The notes: generated by a model from the sequence alone, not told the origin. Shown: positions 16,695 to 26,498, counted from the stretch's first letter. The stretch: 64,000 nt of DNA from Lachnospiraceae bacterium UBA1759 (GCA_002315555.1 DCHF01000055.1:322829-386828); one strand, 5' to 3'. Program-made: numbers and translations.

Positions 16695-18869
16695 ATGGAT
16701 AAGTTCGAAAACATGATGAATGATATCTTCGGCTCCAAGCAGGCGCATTATACGGCCGAAGAGATCGAGGCTGCAAAGAAACGCCAGAAGAAATACGGCG
16801 GAACCCTGATGGAGAACCTCGCAGAGGTCACCGGAAGAGGCTTGCAGACTTCAATTTATGATGTGAAAGCTGCAGAACATGCAAAGGACAGCATAAGCAG
16901 TCTGATGGATGCAGGAAAGAAGCCGCAGGATACTGCGGCTTCCGACCCGTTTGCGGACCTCAATGCGATCCTGCAGAAAAATGCGGATGATCTGGATGCG
17001 CAGATCGCAGCGCTCAATCAGAATCTGAAAAATGACTTCGGAATGAACATCGGCGAACAGAGAACGGCCGGCACGAACAGTGCGGCATCCGTTCAGGAAC
17101 CGGTGAAAACGCAGATGCCCGCAGCGACCGCAGAGAATTTCCGCGGAGTGGAAGGCGCGTTAAAAGAAAAGATCTTCGGTCAGGATGCGTTCTTAAAGAA
17201 GCTGACCGTGGCCTTCAAGCGACCCTACGTCCTGAAAGAGGAGGAGGGTCATGCAAAGAATACGATCTTTATTTACGGTCCGGAGGATACCGGACGTCAC
17301 GCTGCGTTAAATGCCATGGCAGCCGAGCTTTACAGTCGCGGTGTGCTGAGGTCGGACGATGTTGCTGTCATCGACCTCTCCCTGTATCCGTCCGCCGGAA
17401 ACGACAACGTCTTTCTGCAGGACCTTTACAGTGCGCTTCAGTCCAAAGCCGACATCCTGTTATTCGAAAACTATGAAGCCTGCCATATTTCATATCTGGC
17501 CTATGTGAATGAAATGTTCACGACCGGCTCCTGCCATCTGACATCACGCTATATGCTGCAGAACGGCCAGCTGGTCAATGTTTCCAATTCCTTCGCAAGC
17601 ACCGCCATTTCTTCCTTCAGTGCCGCGGACAAGTACCTTGTCATGATCAGCACGAAGGGGGCCGATGGCCTCGCGAACGCCCTCGGCGCACCGTTTGTCA
17701 ACGCCCTCGGTGATACTGCGGCGACTGTCAAGCTGGAAGAGGAAAGCTATAAAAAGATTTCCGTCGTGAAGTGGGAGGAGCTGAAACAGAAGGTTGCGAC
17801 CGAGCTGCAGTTCGTACTTACCGGCGATGAAGAGGCCGTCCGCGAAGCGGCGGTCCAAATGACCGGAAAAGGCGCAGGCCTTGCCGGAATGCTGAATTTC
17901 TATGTCAAGATGCTGAAGGCCCTTGCGGGCCTCCGGCTTGAAAATGATTACGACGTGAATGCGGAAGTGGTTCTGTCTGTGAAGGAAGGCCGCGTGATCG
18001 CTGCCGTCGGCGAAGAAGAGACCGACCTTCTGGACCAGCTGCCCGGCGGATATACCGGCGCACTGGAACAGGTCAAGGCCGAACTTGAGAACATCGTCGG
18101 ACTGACGGAAATCAAGAAATATGTTTACAGCCTGGAAGAGTATTACAGTGTGCAGAAGAAGAGACGCGAGCAGGGCCTGAAGGCCGGCGAGGTCAACAAG
18201 CACATGATCTTTACAGGCGCACCGGGTACCGGCAAGACGACCATCGCGCGAATCATCAGCCGTTACCTGAAGGCCATCGGGGTACTGACCGGTGGACAGC
18301 TCGTGGAAGTGACCCGTGCGGATCTGGTAGGAAGATACGTCGGTCATACCGCTCCGCTGACCACGCAGGTGCTGACATCGGCCATCGGCGGTGTACTTTT
18401 CATCGACGAGGCATACAGCCTGTACCGCGGAAAGGACGATTCGTTCGGCTTGGAAGCCATTGATGCCCTGGTCAAGGGAATCGAGGACAACCGTGACAAC
18501 CTGATCGTCATTCTTGCCGGTTATTCCAATGAAATGGCCGAGTTCCTGACCTCCAACTCCGGTCTCAAGAGCCGTTTCCCGAACATCATCGATTTCCCGA
18601 ACTATACCGGAGAAGAGCTGCTTGCCATCGCAAAGATCACCGCGAAGTCCAAGGGCTATCAGATCGATGAAGGCGCGCTGGACCCGCTGCTTCAGTACTT
18701 CAATGCAGTTCAGATGATCCGTCCGGATACTGCCGGCAACGGCCGTCTGGTAAGAAACAAGATCGAGGATGCGATCCTGAACCAGTCCCGCAGACTGGCG
18801 GCGGAAACCGAGGCGGACCTGTCCGTGCTGGAATCCCGGGATTTCGATCTTACCGACGTGAACGGATAA
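16695..18869 (+). CDS. Two-module AAA+ protein: degenerate Clp-like half plus CbbX/SpoVK-type ATPase
   Basis: 724-residue protein with three parts. Residues 1 to about 145 are hydrophilic and coiled. Residues about 150-450 resemble a Clp-type AAA+ module (EKIFGQDAFLKKLTVAFKRP), but the Walker A site is GPEDTGRHA, lacking the catalytic Lys-Thr/Ser; the Walker B-like strand is ILLFE. Residues about 460-720 are a complete CbxX/CfxQ (CbbX, SpoVK) ATPase with GAPGTGKTT (508-516) and GVLFIDEAYSL. CbbX proteins remodel Rubisco; SpoVK homologues have an unclear role. It lies one base after the symporter gene and just before glnN, so a link to glutamate/glutamine metabolism is possible but only inferred. 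Confidence 0.85.
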   Translation: MDKFENMMNDIFGSKQAHYTAEEIEAAKKRQKKYGGTLMENLAEVTGRGLQTSIYDVKAAEHAKDSISSLMDAGKKPQDTAASDPFADLNAILQKNADDLDAQIAALNQNLKNDFGMNIGEQRTAGTNSAASVQEPVKTQMPAATAENFRGVEGALKEKIFGQDAFLKKLTVAFKRPYVLKEEEGHAKNTIFIYGPEDTGRHAALNAMAAELYSRGVLRSDDVAVIDLSLYPSAGNDNVFLQDLYSALQSKADILLFENYEACHISYLAYVNEMFTTGSCHLTSRYMLQNGQLVNVSNSFASTAISSFSAADKYLVMISTKGADGLANALGAPFVNALGDTAATVKLEEESYKKISVVKWEELKQKVATELQFVLTGDEEAVREAAVQMTGKGAGLAGMLNFYVKMLKALAGLRLENDYDVNAEVVLSVKEGRVIAAVGEEETDLLDQLPGGYTGALEQVKAELENIVGLTEIKKYVYSLEEYYSVQKKRREQGLKAGEVNKHMIFTGAPGTGKTTIARIISRYLKAIGVLTGGQLVEVTRADLVGRYVGHTAPLTTQVLTSAIGGVLFIDEAYSLYRGKDDSFGLEAIDALVKGIEDNRDNLIVILAGYSNEMAEFLTSNSGLKSRFPNIIDFPNYTGEELLAIAKITAKSKGYQIDEGALDPLLQYFNAVQMIRPDTAGNGRLVRNKIEDAILNQSRRLAAETEADLSVLESRDFDLTDVNG

Positions 18870-18890
18870 CACATTTTACACATCAGCAGA

Positions 18891-18945
18891 GGTAGGACTG
18901 CAGTTTGGGCAATTAGCATTGTAAGTCCTCCCTGATCAGGGGAGA
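18891..18945 (+). promoter_or_regulatory. Candidate RNA switch over the glnN ribosome binding site
   Basis: Two alternative hairpins can form. CTCCC (18928-18932) pairs with the GGGGAG ribosome binding site (18939-18944) around loop TGATCA. AGGACT (18894-18899) pairs with AGTCCT (18924-18929), with GG/CC beyond, which would free the site. The two pairings share bases 18928-18929. It matches no riboswitch class known to me. Confidence 0.35.
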
Positions 18946-18950
18946 AAATT

Positions 18951-21050
18951 ATGAATCAGATCAACAAATATTTCGGTGAAATGGTCTTTGACGACCGCGC
19001 CATGCAGGAGCGTCTGGATCCGGAAGTCTATGCAGCCATTCACCGTACGACAGCGGAAGGCCATCGTCTGGATCCGGCTGTGGCCGATGCCGTCGCCGCC
19101 GCCATGCGCGATTGGGCACTGGAAAAGGGTGCCACACATTACACGCACTGGTTCCAGCCGATGACCGGCGTTACCGCTGAAAAGCACGACAGTTTTGTCG
19201 AACCCGGAAAGAACGGCGGTGTGCTTCTTGAGTTTTCCGGAAAGGAACTCATCCAGGGCGAGCCCGATGCTTCTTCCTTCCCGTCCGGAGGCCTCCGCGC
19301 GACCTTTGAGGCCCGCGGTTATACCGTTTGGGACGCCAGTTCCTATGCATTCATCAAGGACGGCACGCTGTGCATCCCGACCGCATTCTGCTCCTTCAAC
19401 GGCGATGCGCTGGATCAGAAGACCCCGCTTCTCCGTTCGATGGAGACCTTAAACAAGCAGGCTCTTCGCGTCCTGAAGCTGTTTGGCAACGACGACGTGA
19501 AACGCGTCACCGCTTCCGTCGGCGCAGAGCAGGAGTACTTCCTGATCGACAAGGATATGTTCTTAAAGCGGAAGGACCTGGTCTACACCGGCCGTACGCT
19601 TTTTGGCGCCCGTCCGTCCAAGGGCGAGGAAATGGATGACCACTACTTTGGTGTCATCCCGCCGCGCGTACAGGCTTTCATGAAGGACCTGAACCGCGAA
19701 CTGTGGCGTCTGGGCATACTGGCCAAGACCGAACACAATGAAGTGGCGCCCGGCCAGCATGAGCTTGCCTGCATCTACAGTACCGCCAGCATGGCAACGG
19801 ACCAGAATCAGCTGGTCATGGAAATGATGCAGAAGATCGCGGAAGAGCATGACCTGGTATGCCTGCTCCATGAAAAACCGTTTGCGGGTGTCAGCGGTTC
19901 CGGTAAGCACAATAACTGGTCCATCGCCACGGATACCGGAAAGAATCTTCTTTCCCCGGGTGAGACGCCGGCACAGAACGCGCAGTTCCTGCTGTTCTTC
20001 ACCGCAGTGATCCGCGCTGTCGATGAGTATCAGGATCTGCTGCGTATTTCCGTTGCGGCGGCAAGCAATGACTATCGTCTTGGCGCAAGTGAAGCGCCGC
20101 CGGCAGTTATGTCCATGTTCCTGGGCTCCGAGCTCACCAGTATTCTGGAGAGCATTGAAAATGATGTTGCTTACAATGCGGCGGAGAAGACCACGCTGAA
20201 GCTGGGCGTACATGCGTTACCGCGTTTCCAGAAGGATACCACGGACCGCAACCGTACATCGCCGTTTGCATTTACCGGCAACAAGTTCGAGTTCCGCTCC
20301 GTCGGTTCCTCGAATTCCATCGCATGCGCAAACATCATGCTGAACGCAGCGGTCGCAGCGGTACTGAAGGACTTTGCCGATGAGCTTGAGCAGGCCTCCG
20401 ATTTTGAGACTGCGCTGCACGAGGTCATCAAGCGCACCATTCACGAGCACAAGCGCATCATCTTTAATGATAACGGTTATGACGAGGCGTGGCTGAAGGA
20501 AGCTGTGGAGGTCCGCGGACTGTCCAATTACAGGACGACGCCCGATGCGCTGCCGCATATGCTGGACGCAAAGAACGTACAGATGCTGACGGATATGAAG
20601 GTCTTCAGTGAAAATGAGCTGAAGTCCCGCGTGGAAGTGCGTCTGGAGAATTATACGAAGACGGTGGAGATCGAAGCGCGGACGATGGTCACCCTGACCC
20701 GCAAGCGTATTCTTCCGGCCATTGAAAAGTATGTGATCATGCTGTCCGATGGTATGGAAAAGAAGAAGCGTGTATCGCAGACCATCAGTACGAAGTATGA
20801 AGAGAAGGTCATCGCCCGGTTGTCCGAATGCATGGACGTTATGGATGAAACGACGGAAGCGATGCTTGTCAAGCTGGATGAGTCTTACGCGCTGCATGAC
20901 AGTTATCTGAAGGCGGCAACGCTGATCCGCGATGAGATCCTGCCGCTGATGGCGCAGCTTCGCAAGGCTGCCGATGAAGCGGAGACCATGACTGCGAAGG
21001 AATTCTGGCCGTTCCCGACGTACGGTGATATTTTCTTCAGTGTTCACTGA
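18951..21050 (+). CDS. glnN: Glutamine synthetase type III
   Basis: Converts glutamate, ammonia and ATP to glutamine. The 699-residue length and sequence fit the GSIII (GlnN) family, much longer than GSI. Signatures are [13 protein letters not shown] and [10 protein letters not shown] (metal-binding Glu and His), [10 protein letters not shown], and [20 protein letters not shown] near the ATP/phosphate site. The long C-terminal helical part is typical of the family. The ribosome binding site GGGGAG may be occluded by a hairpin. It follows the symporter and AAA+ genes without an obvious terminator and ends at a long bidirectional terminator. Confidence 0.95.
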   Translation: MNQINKYFGEMVFDDRAMQERLDPEVYAAIHRTTAEGHRLDPAVADAVAAAMRDWALEKGATHYTHWFQPMTGVTAEKHDSFVEPGKNGGVLLEFSGKELIQGEPDASSFPSGGLRATFEARGYTVWDASSYAFIKDGTLCIPTAFCSFNGDALDQKTPLLRSMETLNKQALRVLKLFGNDDVKRVTASVGAEQEYFLIDKDMFLKRKDLVYTGRTLFGARPSKGEEMDDHYFGVIPPRVQAFMKDLNRELWRLGILAKTEHNEVAPGQHELACIYSTASMATDQNQLVMEMMQKIAEEHDLVCLLHEKPFAGVSGSGKHNNWSIATDTGKNLLSPGETPAQNAQFLLFFTAVIRAVDEYQDLLRISVAAASNDYRLGASEAPPAVMSMFLGSELTSILESIENDVAYNAAEKTTLKLGVHALPRFQKDTTDRNRTSPFAFTGNKFEFRSVGSSNSIACANIMLNAAVAAVLKDFADELEQASDFETALHEVIKRTIHEHKRIIFNDNGYDEAWLKEAVEVRGLSNYRTTPDALPHMLDAKNVQMLTDMKVFSENELKSRVEVRLENYTKTVEIEARTMVTLTRKRILPAIEKYVIMLSDGMEKKKRVSQTISTKYEEKVIARLSECMDVMDETTEAMLVKLDESYALHDSYLKAATLIRDEILPLMAQLRKAADEAETMTAKEFWPFPTYGDIFFSVH

Positions 21051-21079
21051 CGGCGGACATTTATTTAAACCTGCATAAT

Positions 21080-21147
21080 AAAAGAGACGGTATGACGTCC
21101 CTCCTTTACCGGATACCGGTAAGGACGGGCAGATCATACCGTCTTTT
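21080..21147. terminator. Bidirectional terminator between glnN and HAD gene
   Basis: Long hairpin: AAAAGA(GA)CGGTATGA pairs with TCATACCGTCTTTT, and an inner stem is TTACCGG/CCGGTAA. T-runs on both strands serve the converging genes. Confidence 0.85.
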
Positions 21148-21155
21148 ATGTTTGT

Positions 21156-21983
21156 TTACTTTACATATTTCAGGATCGCCTTTGCCACACCGTCACGGTC
21201 ATTGGTGTCGGTGATGTCATCGGCGATCTCCTTGGGACCTTCTTCGGCATTGCCCATGGCAACACCGATGCCGGCGGCCATGAGGATGGAAATATCGTTA
21301 CCGGTATCGCCGATGGCCATGGTCTCTTCCCGCTTGATTCCGAGCTGCTCCGCAAGCTTTAAAAGACCGATACCCTTGTCCACGCCTTCGCGCGTAAATT
21401 CAATGTTATTGAAGCCGCCGGAAACGACCTCCAGTCCTTTTACACTGCGGCAGTAGCGGTCGACCTCCGCGCGGTCCTTCAGGGTACCGTCGGCCATGCG
21501 CTTAAAGTCCAGCGTGACCTTGTCCACGTGGTAATCGTTCTTTCTTAAATATTCCAGGAAGGCCGGGATGCAGTGCGTGAGTTTGGGCTCCTCCTCCGGC
21601 TGTCGGTAATCCGGCGCGTAGGCTGCGACCTGCTCCGGACGCATGCCCTTGCCCATGACGAAGCACTGGATGCGGATGTCTTTGTCGTCCAGCCATTCAA
21701 GGACCGGGAAGACGATGGCATCGTCGATGGGAGACGCAAACAGGCAATGCTTGGGGTGGATGCGGAAGACTGCGGAACCATTGGCGGTGATCGCATAATT
21801 CATGTCGGTGTCTTCCAAGCGCTCCAGCGGAAGACCGGAGAATCCGCGTCCGGTGGAGATGACCACGCGGACGCCCTTGGAAGACGCATAATTTATGGCA
21901 TCGATGCTGGCCTGACTGATGGTTCCGTCCGAGCGGAAGAGCGTGCCGTCCAGGTCCAGGGCAATGAGTTTGATATCGGACAT
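21156..21983 (-). CDS. HAD-superfamily Cof-type phosphatase
   Basis: 275-residue sugar-phosphate or flavin/PLP phosphatase of the Cof (HAD IIB) group. Catalytic motifs are complete: nucleophile motif ALDLDGTLFRSDG, motif II VISTGRG, the Lys region and motif IV AIGDTGNDISILMAAGIGVA. The protein is soluble with no signal. Substrate range in this family is broad and not predictable. A sigma-A promoter with TATAAT lies upstream on the minus strand. Confidence 0.92.
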   Translation of the reverse strand: MSDIKLIALDLDGTLFRSDGTISQASIDAINYASSKGVRVVISTGRGFSGLPLERLEDTDMNYAITANGSAVFRIHPKHCLFASPIDDAIVFPVLEWLDDKDIRIQCFVMGKGMRPEQVAAYAPDYRQPEEEPKLTHCIPAFLEYLRKNDYHVDKVTLDFKRMADGTLKDRAEVDRYCRSVKGLEVVSGGFNNIEFTREGVDKGIGLLKLAEQLGIKREETMAIGDTGNDISILMAAGIGVAMGNAEEGPKEIADDITDTNDRDGVAKAILKYVK

Positions 21984-22020
21984 AGTGTTTCCTTTCTGCC
22001 GGGGTACCGGTCACGGTGGC

Positions 22021-22049
22021 ATTATAGGGGATTTTCCGGAAAATGTCCA
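22021..22049 (-). promoter_or_regulatory. Predicted promoter of the Cof-type HAD gene
   Basis: On the minus strand, TGGACA (22044-22049), 17 bp and TATAAT (22021-22026). Confidence 0.6.
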
Positions 22050-22180
22050 TAGCGGTCGGGGAATTCGACAGAATGCGCAAAAACGCACGATTCCGGAACA
22101 AAATTATTACCATAAAGTGAGAAGCGCTTGTCCCATAAAATAGGGAAAATGCCAAAAGTGATTTGCTTCGGTGGGAACGG

Positions 22181-22209
22181 TTGACTTTTAAAATCGTGCA
22201 TTATATGAT
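22181..22209 (+). promoter_or_regulatory. Predicted promoter of the MFS gene
   Basis: TTGACT (22181-22186), 17 bp and TATGAT (22204-22209), about 57 bp before the MFS start. Confidence 0.65.
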
Positions 22210-22266
22210 GCAGGAAACTGCGATATTTGCAGGAATATTTAAAGATTCAACGAGGTTCATACTGAG

Positions 22267-23649
22267 ATGAATAAGCTGAAAAGTTTGTTGCGTAATCCGT
22301 TCCGCGACCTGTATGAAGAAGCCAAGCTGCCGAACGATATCCGCCGCAGTCTGTCGTTAATGGTAGCAGGTAATCTGTTTGCCACGATTTTCGGTTTTGT
22401 GTGCGGAAGCAATTCTTCCGCAATGGTCGGTCTGGCGACCTCCATGGGCGCGAACGACATGACCTTCGGTATTCTGACGGCCATCGGCCAGGCATCCGCA
22501 CTGATGCAGATCCCGTTCTCGATGCTCGTCAACCGCACTCACAAACGCAAAAAGTACATGCTGACGTACGGTGTCATTTCCCGTGCGCTCTGGATGATCT
22601 TCGGTTTCATTCCGTTCATCGTTCCGCAGTATTTCCACGGAGTCAACCTTCAGATCTGGACCATCGTCCTTTTAATGACGGTCATTGCCGTGTTCGGTGC
22701 CTCCATCAATGTCTGCTGGTTCCCGTGGCTGACCGATATCTGTCCGGAACTGATCCGCAGCCGTTACCTCGCAGTGCGTAACATCATTCTGAATATTACC
22801 AGCGTTTTTGGCGGTATGGGCGTTGCGCTGATCCTGGACCATCTGCCGGAAGACATCAAGTACCGCATCGTCTTCCTGGTCTGCGGTCTCTTCGGTGTGG
22901 TCGATATGATCTGCTTCCTGTTCTGTAAAGAGCAGTTTACGGCTCCGCCCAAGAAACTGAATCTCGGCGAAGTCATCAAGGATATCTGGAAGAACAAACC
23001 GTTCATGCGTTTCATGATGCTGTGGACCGCGTGGAACTTTACCGCGAACCTGGGCGGCGTTTACATGACCCCGTATTCCATGAACGTGATGGGGCTGAAC
23101 TTTACGCAGATCACGCTGTTCGCAACAATCGCCGGTGCGATCTCCTCCATTCTGGTCATGCAGCACTGGGGCCGCGCACTTCATCATTACGGCAATAAGA
23201 ACGTTATGATGGTCTCCTGTATCGGTGCGTCTCTGACCCCGTTATTCTACCTTTTCTCATCCCCGGGAAATATCTGGCCCACGTTCCTGCACAATTTTAT
23301 CGGTGCATGGTTCTGGAGCGGATGCAACCTGGCGGATATGAACATGCAGATGTCCTATACGCCGGATGACAAGCGTCCGTCCTATATTGCGATCTTTGCC
23401 TGCGTTACGGCGCTTGCCGGTGTCACGCTCGGTTCACTGACCGGCGGTGCGCTCCTCAGCGGAATGACGAGCGCGCATATGTTTGAGACCGGATTCCTGG
23501 ATCGATATAAGGTCCTGTTCCTTCTGGAGGTCGTCCTTCGTCTGGGTGCGGTCCTGATCCTGGTTCCGAAGATGGAAGAGAACAGCAAGTATACGGCCAA
23601 GGATCTGTGCTTTGCGGTCCTGCATATCAAGAGAAGATGGCGCGATTAA
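22267..23649 (+). CDS. MFS transporter
   Basis: 460-residue major facilitator with about 12 helices. The loop after helix 2-3 carries basic residues (NRTHKRKKYMLTYG), the position of the MFS signature. Helix 5-6 contains DICPELIRSRYLAVRN, resembling members seen beside glycoside metabolism genes in Clostridia. No neighbour fixes the substrate. A GAGG lies 12 bases upstream of the ATG, a loose fit. Monocistronic: own promoter before and strong terminator after. Confidence 0.85.
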   Translation: MNKLKSLLRNPFRDLYEEAKLPNDIRRSLSLMVAGNLFATIFGFVCGSNSSAMVGLATSMGANDMTFGILTAIGQASALMQIPFSMLVNRTHKRKKYMLTYGVISRALWMIFGFIPFIVPQYFHGVNLQIWTIVLLMTVIAVFGASINVCWFPWLTDICPELIRSRYLAVRNIILNITSVFGGMGVALILDHLPEDIKYRIVFLVCGLFGVVDMICFLFCKEQFTAPPKKLNLGEVIKDIWKNKPFMRFMMLWTAWNFTANLGGVYMTPYSMNVMGLNFTQITLFATIAGAISSILVMQHWGRALHHYGNKNVMMVSCIGASLTPLFYLFSSPGNIWPTFLHNFIGAWFWSGCNLADMNMQMSYTPDDKRPSYIAIFACVTALAGVTLGSLTGGALLSGMTSAHMFETGFLDRYKVLFLLEVVLRLGAVLILVPKMEENSKYTAKDLCFAVLHIKRRWRD

Positions 23650-23722
23650 GCGTACATACGGTTGAATGTGCCTGAGAGCGCAAAAAAGCACTCAAACACG
23701 TACACAAATCATAAAAGAGCAT

Positions 23723-23767
23723 AAAAATACGCCCCGCAGACCGAAAGGCTCTGCGGGGCGTATTTTT
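23723..23767. terminator. Bidirectional terminator between MFS and beta-lactamase-fold genes
   Basis: Perfect 18-bp stem AAAAATACGCCCCGCAGA / TCTGCGGGGCGTATTTTT with a 9-base loop. Confidence 0.92.
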
Positions 23768-23811
23768 TGGTGCACCGGGGCGTCGGTAAAATGAAATGAC
23801 CGGCATCCGCT

Positions 23812-24960
23812 TTACTTTGCGTATCTCAGGCCCATGTAGACCAGATCGCGGATCATCGGATGGATGACGCGGTAGGTCTCGCCGCTGGCCATGATGTTTT
23901 CGGCGAAGATGATGGTGAGGTCATTGTCCGGGTCCGCCAGGATATAGAAGCCCGCGGCACCGTCCCAGCCAAAGTTGCCGAGCGCGCCGGCAAAGCCGCT
24001 GTTGTCGATGAAACGACGGGCGCCCAGACAGTAGGTGTAGCCGACCATGTTGCCGAAGTCATGCATGAAGTCCGCATGCTGGGCTTCGCCAAGCTGCGGG
24101 GTACGGAACAGTTCCACGGTTTCCGGTTTCAGAAGCTGATAGCCGTTTAAGCCGGTACCCTTGTTGGCAAGAGCGGCACCGAGCTTTAAGTAATCATCGG
24201 TGGAAGAAACCAGACCGCCGCCACCGGATTCGTAGGATTCGGGCTGATTCGCGAGGCGGCGTTTGCCGATGATCTCATTGGTACCTTCGTTCTCATGCGC
24301 ACGGTACAGGGTGGACACGCGATCCAACTGCTCCTCCGTGGGGTGGAAGGTGGTATCGGTCATGCCGAGCGGCGTAAAAATGTTCTTTTCCAGATATTCG
24401 CCGAAACGCATGCCGGAAGCGACTTCGATGACAGCGCCCAGAACATCGTGGCAGAGAGAGTAGCGGAAATGGGTACCCGGCTCAAAAATCAGCGGACCGT
24501 CCGCGAAGGCCTCGCAGATGTCCACGGTGGTGACGGCATCACCCTTTTCGGCAATGACCTTCTCCACGCTGCCGCGTTTTCCGTTGTAATCCAGACCGCC
24601 GCACATGCTCATCAGGTGACGGATGGTCATGATGTTCTTTGCGGGAGCGGCCGTGCCGTCATCCCGGAGAACGGTGATGTTTTTGTAGTTCGGAAGATAC
24701 TTGTATACCGGATCATCCAGGCCGATGACACCGTCTTCAATGAGCTTCAGCGCTGCAGTGCAGGTGGAGATCTTTGAAGAAGAGAAGATCCAGTAAAGAT
24801 CCTTGTCGGAGACCGGCTTGGTCTTTTCCGGATCGGAGTAGCCGGCAGCGTGACGGTAGATGAGTTCGCCGCCCTTCATGACGGCAACTTCTACTGCGGG
24901 GATGTTGAACTTGGCTTCGATGCTGTCGATGAAGCCGGTCAGCGGTTCAAAGTAGTACAT
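23812..24960 (-). CDS. Serine hydrolase of the beta-lactamase (class C-like) family
   Basis: 382-residue member of the S12/AmpC-like fold. SxxK is visible as FSSSKISTC near residue 60. A Tyr-x-x motif appears as FRYSLCHDVLG near residue 166. The Lys/His-Thr-Gly position near the C-terminus reads GNFGWDGAAG, so that third element is altered, as in esterase and peptidase relatives. No signal peptide is present, which argues for a cytosolic esterase or peptidase and not an antibiotic-degrading enzyme. GGAGG precedes the ATG. It lies 103 bases downstream of the M20 dipeptidase gene on the same strand, perhaps one transcript. Confidence 0.85.
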   Translation of the reverse strand: MYYFEPLTGFIDSIEAKFNIPAVEVAVMKGGELIYRHAAGYSDPEKTKPVSDKDLYWIFSSSKISTCTAALKLIEDGVIGLDDPVYKYLPNYKNITVLRDDGTAAPAKNIMTIRHLMSMCGGLDYNGKRGSVEKVIAEKGDAVTTVDICEAFADGPLIFEPGTHFRYSLCHDVLGAVIEVASGMRFGEYLEKNIFTPLGMTDTTFHPTEEQLDRVSTLYRAHENEGTNEIIGKRRLANQPESYESGGGGLVSSTDDYLKLGAALANKGTGLNGYQLLKPETVELFRTPQLGEAQHADFMHDFGNMVGYTYCLGARRFIDNSGFAGALGNFGWDGAAGFYILADPDNDLTIIFAENIMASGETYRVIHPMIRDLVYMGLRYAK

Positions 24961-25039
24961 GATGTCCTCCTTATTGAGCCTGCGCCCATACCGTCCTTCG
25001 GTTATACGAAAGTGCGGGACAGGCGCGGCAGATATTTTT

Positions 25040-25057
25040 ACTGTACCTCAGTACAGT
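25040..25057. repeat. Short inverted repeat between dipeptidase and hydrolase genes
   Basis: ACTGTAC-CTCA-GTACAGT, a perfect 7-bp stem just downstream of the dipeptidase stop. No T-run follows it on the minus strand, so it is not a standard terminator. Confidence 0.6.
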
Positions 25058-25063
25058 TTACGT

Positions 25064-26422
25064 TCAGATGTCCAGCATGTTGGAGATCGCCTTGTAGTAG
25101 ACTTCCATGGCTTCCTGAATACCGGCCACGGACAGGAATTCATCGGCATTGTGGATGCGGTAGTCTACATCGGGCATTTCCGGACCGAACGCGATGATGC
25201 CCGGGAGGTACTTGGCATAGGTGCCGCCGCCGATGACCATCGGCTCATGCGCGGTATCTCCGGTAACTTTCACGTACGCCTTGTACAGTGCCTGAACTAA
25301 CGGAGATTCCTTCGGGCAGAAGAGCGGTGCGCCGATGCTCTTGATTTCAATGAGACCCTGCTCATTTTCGAGATACGGTGCGATAGCGGTGCGGAGCTGT
25401 TCCTCCGTGACGGTGACCGGTACGCGGATATCGATGGTGCAGGAGATCTTGCCGTCCACGGTCTTTACGATACCGTTATTGAAGGTGAGGTCGCCGTATT
25501 CATCGATAAAGTTGATGCCGCAGCCGGCACCGTCACATTTGGTGCCCACGCGGGATACGTAGAAGTTCACGAAATCATCATCAAAGCCCGCGTTCTTCAG
25601 GGCTTCCATGGTACAGCCTGCGGCATTGACACCGAGGAGCGGCATGGACGCGTGAGCAGCCACACCCTGTGCAAAGATCGTGACGGTACCGTTTTCTTCC
25701 GTCACGGTAGAAGAGACGAGCGGAGTCTTATCGAGCTCGGCCTTAACGGCCTCAGCGGAGACGATACCCGCCGGAATCACCGTAGTGCAGCGGTCGCAGA
25801 CTGCGTTCGTAACGAAACCGCCGTTCATGGCGATGATCTTGGTGTTCTTGCTGGAGACGATCAGGTTCATATGGCCCTTCTCACCATAGATGCAGGGGAA
25901 GTTTGCGTCCGGAGTGAAGCCCATGGTCAGCGGCTCTTCCACCTCGTTGTAGTGGCGCATGCAGGCAGAACCGGTCTCTTCGTTGCAACCGAAAATTACG
26001 CGGACGCGCTTGTTCATGGGGCGGCCGGAATCCTTGATCAGCTTCATGGCATAGAGCGCTTCCATGATGGGGCCCTTGTCATCGGTGGTACCGCGGCCGT
26101 AAACCAGGTCACCCTCGCGGGTCAGCGCGAACGGATCTTTCGTCCAGCCCTCGCCGGCCGGCACAATGTCCAGATGACCGGCAATGCCAATGATCTCATC
26201 GCCCTCACCCATTTCCGCGTAGCCGCAGTAATTGTCCAGGTTCTTTGTTTTAAAGCCGAGGCCTTCCGCAATCTTCAGCGCTTCTGCCAGGCAAAGTGCC
26301 GGCTGCTCGCCGAAGGGCATGCCGGGAAGCGGAGCGGCTTCCACGGAGTTGTATTTAACCAGCTTGCCGATGTCTTCGAGGAGAGCATCGGTGCAGTCAA
26401 TGATCTGCTGTTTGATATCCAT
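25064..26422 (-). CDS. M20 family dipeptidase (PepV-like)
   Basis: Zinc dipeptidase of 452 residues that cleaves dipeptides or beta-alanyl peptides in the cytosol. Metal ligands are visible: GHLDIVPAG (His, Asp), GRGTTDDKGP (bridging Asp), CNEETGS (catalytic Glu and ligand Glu), TPDANFP (Asp) and RIHNADEF (His near the end). A lid/dimer domain sits in the middle, as in PepV and Sapep. An AAAGGA site precedes the ATG and a good promoter lies upstream. Together with the beta-lactamase-fold hydrolase it may serve peptide or cell-wall peptide use. Confidence 0.93.
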   Translation of the reverse strand: MDIKQQIIDCTDALLEDIGKLVKYNSVEAAPLPGMPFGEQPALCLAEALKIAEGLGFKTKNLDNYCGYAEMGEGDEIIGIAGHLDIVPAGEGWTKDPFALTREGDLVYGRGTTDDKGPIMEALYAMKLIKDSGRPMNKRVRVIFGCNEETGSACMRHYNEVEEPLTMGFTPDANFPCIYGEKGHMNLIVSSKNTKIIAMNGGFVTNAVCDRCTTVIPAGIVSAEAVKAELDKTPLVSSTVTEENGTVTIFAQGVAAHASMPLLGVNAAGCTMEALKNAGFDDDFVNFYVSRVGTKCDGAGCGINFIDEYGDLTFNNGIVKTVDGKISCTIDIRVPVTVTEEQLRTAIAPYLENEQGLIEIKSIGAPLFCPKESPLVQALYKAYVKVTGDTAHEPMVIGGGTYAKYLPGIIAFGPEMPDVDYRIHNADEFLSVAGIQEAMEVYYKAISNMLDI

Positions 26423-26469
26423 GGTGATGATTCCTTTCAGTAGGATTTTCGTTATTGAATGTATTTACG

Positions 26470-26498
26470 ATTTTACTCGCAGGAGAAGGCTTTTTCAA
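26470..26498 (-). promoter_or_regulatory. Predicted promoter of the M20 dipeptidase
   Basis: On the minus strand, TTGAAA (26493-26498), 17 bp and TAAAAT (26470-26475). Confidence 0.6.

Noticed and set aside
17544..18872. Long minus-strand open frame opposite the AAA+ gene
   Set aside because: The plus-strand frame has full AAA+ motifs; the opposite frame is a by-product of codon bias in GC-rich DNA and shows no domain.
23812..24960. Antibiotic-resistance beta-lactamase
   Set aside because: It lacks a signal peptide and the third class C motif is altered; an esterase or peptidase is more likely.
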